Below, piece after piece: positions 24,311-64,000 of a stretch of DNA of 64,000 nt (position 1 is its first letter; the number at the start of each line of letters is the position of its first letter). The position numbers were made by a program, and so were the translations under genes. The stretch spans positions 377,828,706 through 377,892,705 of the forward strand of contig NC_085137.1 of assembly GCF_035046485.1 (NCBI RefSeq). Direction: 5' to 3'. The DNA comes from Aedes albopictus. Its lineage: Eukaryota; Arthropoda; Insecta; Diptera; Culicidae. The notes below the pieces were generated by a model. The model was not told where the DNA came from. It worked only from the letters and a program-made list of their open reading frames with translations, and ran no database searches.

Positions 24311-24958
24311 TATAACAATAAGTATTGTTGATTACTTGTGTCAGTTTTTAAAAGAACTATATGCATACAAGGGTACAATCCCATCTCTAACTCGATTCAG
24401 TTAGAACTGAACAGAAAATTCAGAAAATACCACAAAATCTTGTGTTTTCCCGGATACTCGAAACTTGCTCTCAATTGCGTCATCCAATTCTAAAGCACGA
24501 TTTCAGTATTAATCTGATTTACATATGTGAGAATTGCTGCATACATTTAGTGATATTCTGTTCTTTTTGTTTGTGTAACAAATGCCCATCCAGCCCACGA
24601 TACAACGTGCTCCAGAAGCTTCAATCAATAGTGATGTGTAGTGCCGTATGTGTTGCCTCCCTACAAAATAGTAATAAGAAACAGACGTGTCACAATCTCC
24701 CATCGCAGCCAGTATCTGCTTATCGATATCACAGACAGTGTTTTTTTTACAAACCACACCACAACTACCACCACCACCCACAGCTAGCGCGCTCAGCTGT
24801 GGCCAGACGAAAGATCACGTTTCTCAGTTTATCTCCTATCTATCGTGCTGTGCTCCTAGAAGAGATTCGCGCTTCTCAGCAACAATCTGCGATCATCTGG
24901 CTCTGAACATTATTAACCATCGTCTGTCTCCATCTTTCCCATCTCTTCCCCACTGCAG

Positions 24959-24984
24959 AACTGCCGGTTACTAGCTAATTCACC
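24959..24984 (+). other. SERCA (Ca-P60A): SERCA 5' UTR part of the first coding exon, with acceptor
   Basis: A textbook 3' splice site lies at 24957-24958: a long pyrimidine tract (TCTCCATCTTTCCC and TCTTCCCC) and then CACTGCAG. It leaves a 26-nt leader before ATG at 24985. This implies that transcription starts upstream in at least one non-coding exon. The acceptor is inferred from sequence only. Confidence 0.75.

Positions 24985-64000
<39,016 letters not shown>

Noticed and set aside
24442..24906. 154-codon frame just upstream of the SERCA start
   Set aside because: Cys/His-rich by composition, no recognisable domain, and it ends in the pyrimidine tract of the exon 1 acceptor; more likely 5' UTR intron.

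Overview
The window is animal, almost certainly mosquito (Aedes-type), nuclear DNA. The evidence is one intron-rich gene with large repeat-filled introns, a tRNA-derived SINE that resembles the Aedes Feilai family, many short inverted-repeat (MITE-like) elements, and coding sequence with strongly GC-ending codons set in AT-rich flanks. Species assignment is inference.

The only protein-coding gene I can support is the sarco/endoplasmic reticulum calcium ATPase (SERCA, Ca-P60A orthologue) on the + strand. Its ATG is at 24985 and the window ends inside its eighth coding exon at 64000. Coding exons are 24985-25102, 45932-45949 (an 18-nt microexon), 54764-54846, 55982-56083, 61361-63427, 63495-63610, 63689-63925 and 63993-64000 (partial). 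Together they give 916 residues of a protein of about 1000, with all catalytic motifs intact. The last transmembrane segments lie outside the window. A 3' splice acceptor 26 nt upstream of the ATG implies at least one non-coding 5' exon. The best candidate is the GC-rich region 17147-18232, which ends in a strong donor. A more distal TATA/donor pair at 8055-8140 is a weaker candidate.

Layout: 1-17 kb is repeat-rich DNA with several MITEs and no convincing gene. 17-18.2 kb is the putative promoter and 5' UTR exon. 18.2-25 kb is the putative 5' UTR intron. 25.1-45.9 kb is intron 1, 45.9-54.8 kb intron 2 (with a degenerate R1-clade retrotransposon and its nested insertions), 54.8-56.0 kb intron 3, and 56.1-61.4 kb intron 4. 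From 61.4 kb the exons are close together, with introns of 67-78 bp.

The most interesting non-gene structure is a set of blocks that look like low-complexity GAAATTCC-type sequence. They occur at 0.8-2.1, 15.9-16.6, 21.1-23.1, 27.9-31.2, 37.6-39.4, 42.7-44.9, 56.4-57.9 and 59.3-61.2 kb. Three of them (27.9-31.2, 37.6-39.4 and 60.1-61.2 kb) keep the same landmarks in the same order and nearly the same spacing. They therefore look like diverged copies of one dispersed repeat rather than independent simple repeats. In one copy, a 22-bp unit present once in the others appears to have expanded into an array of about 1.7 kb.
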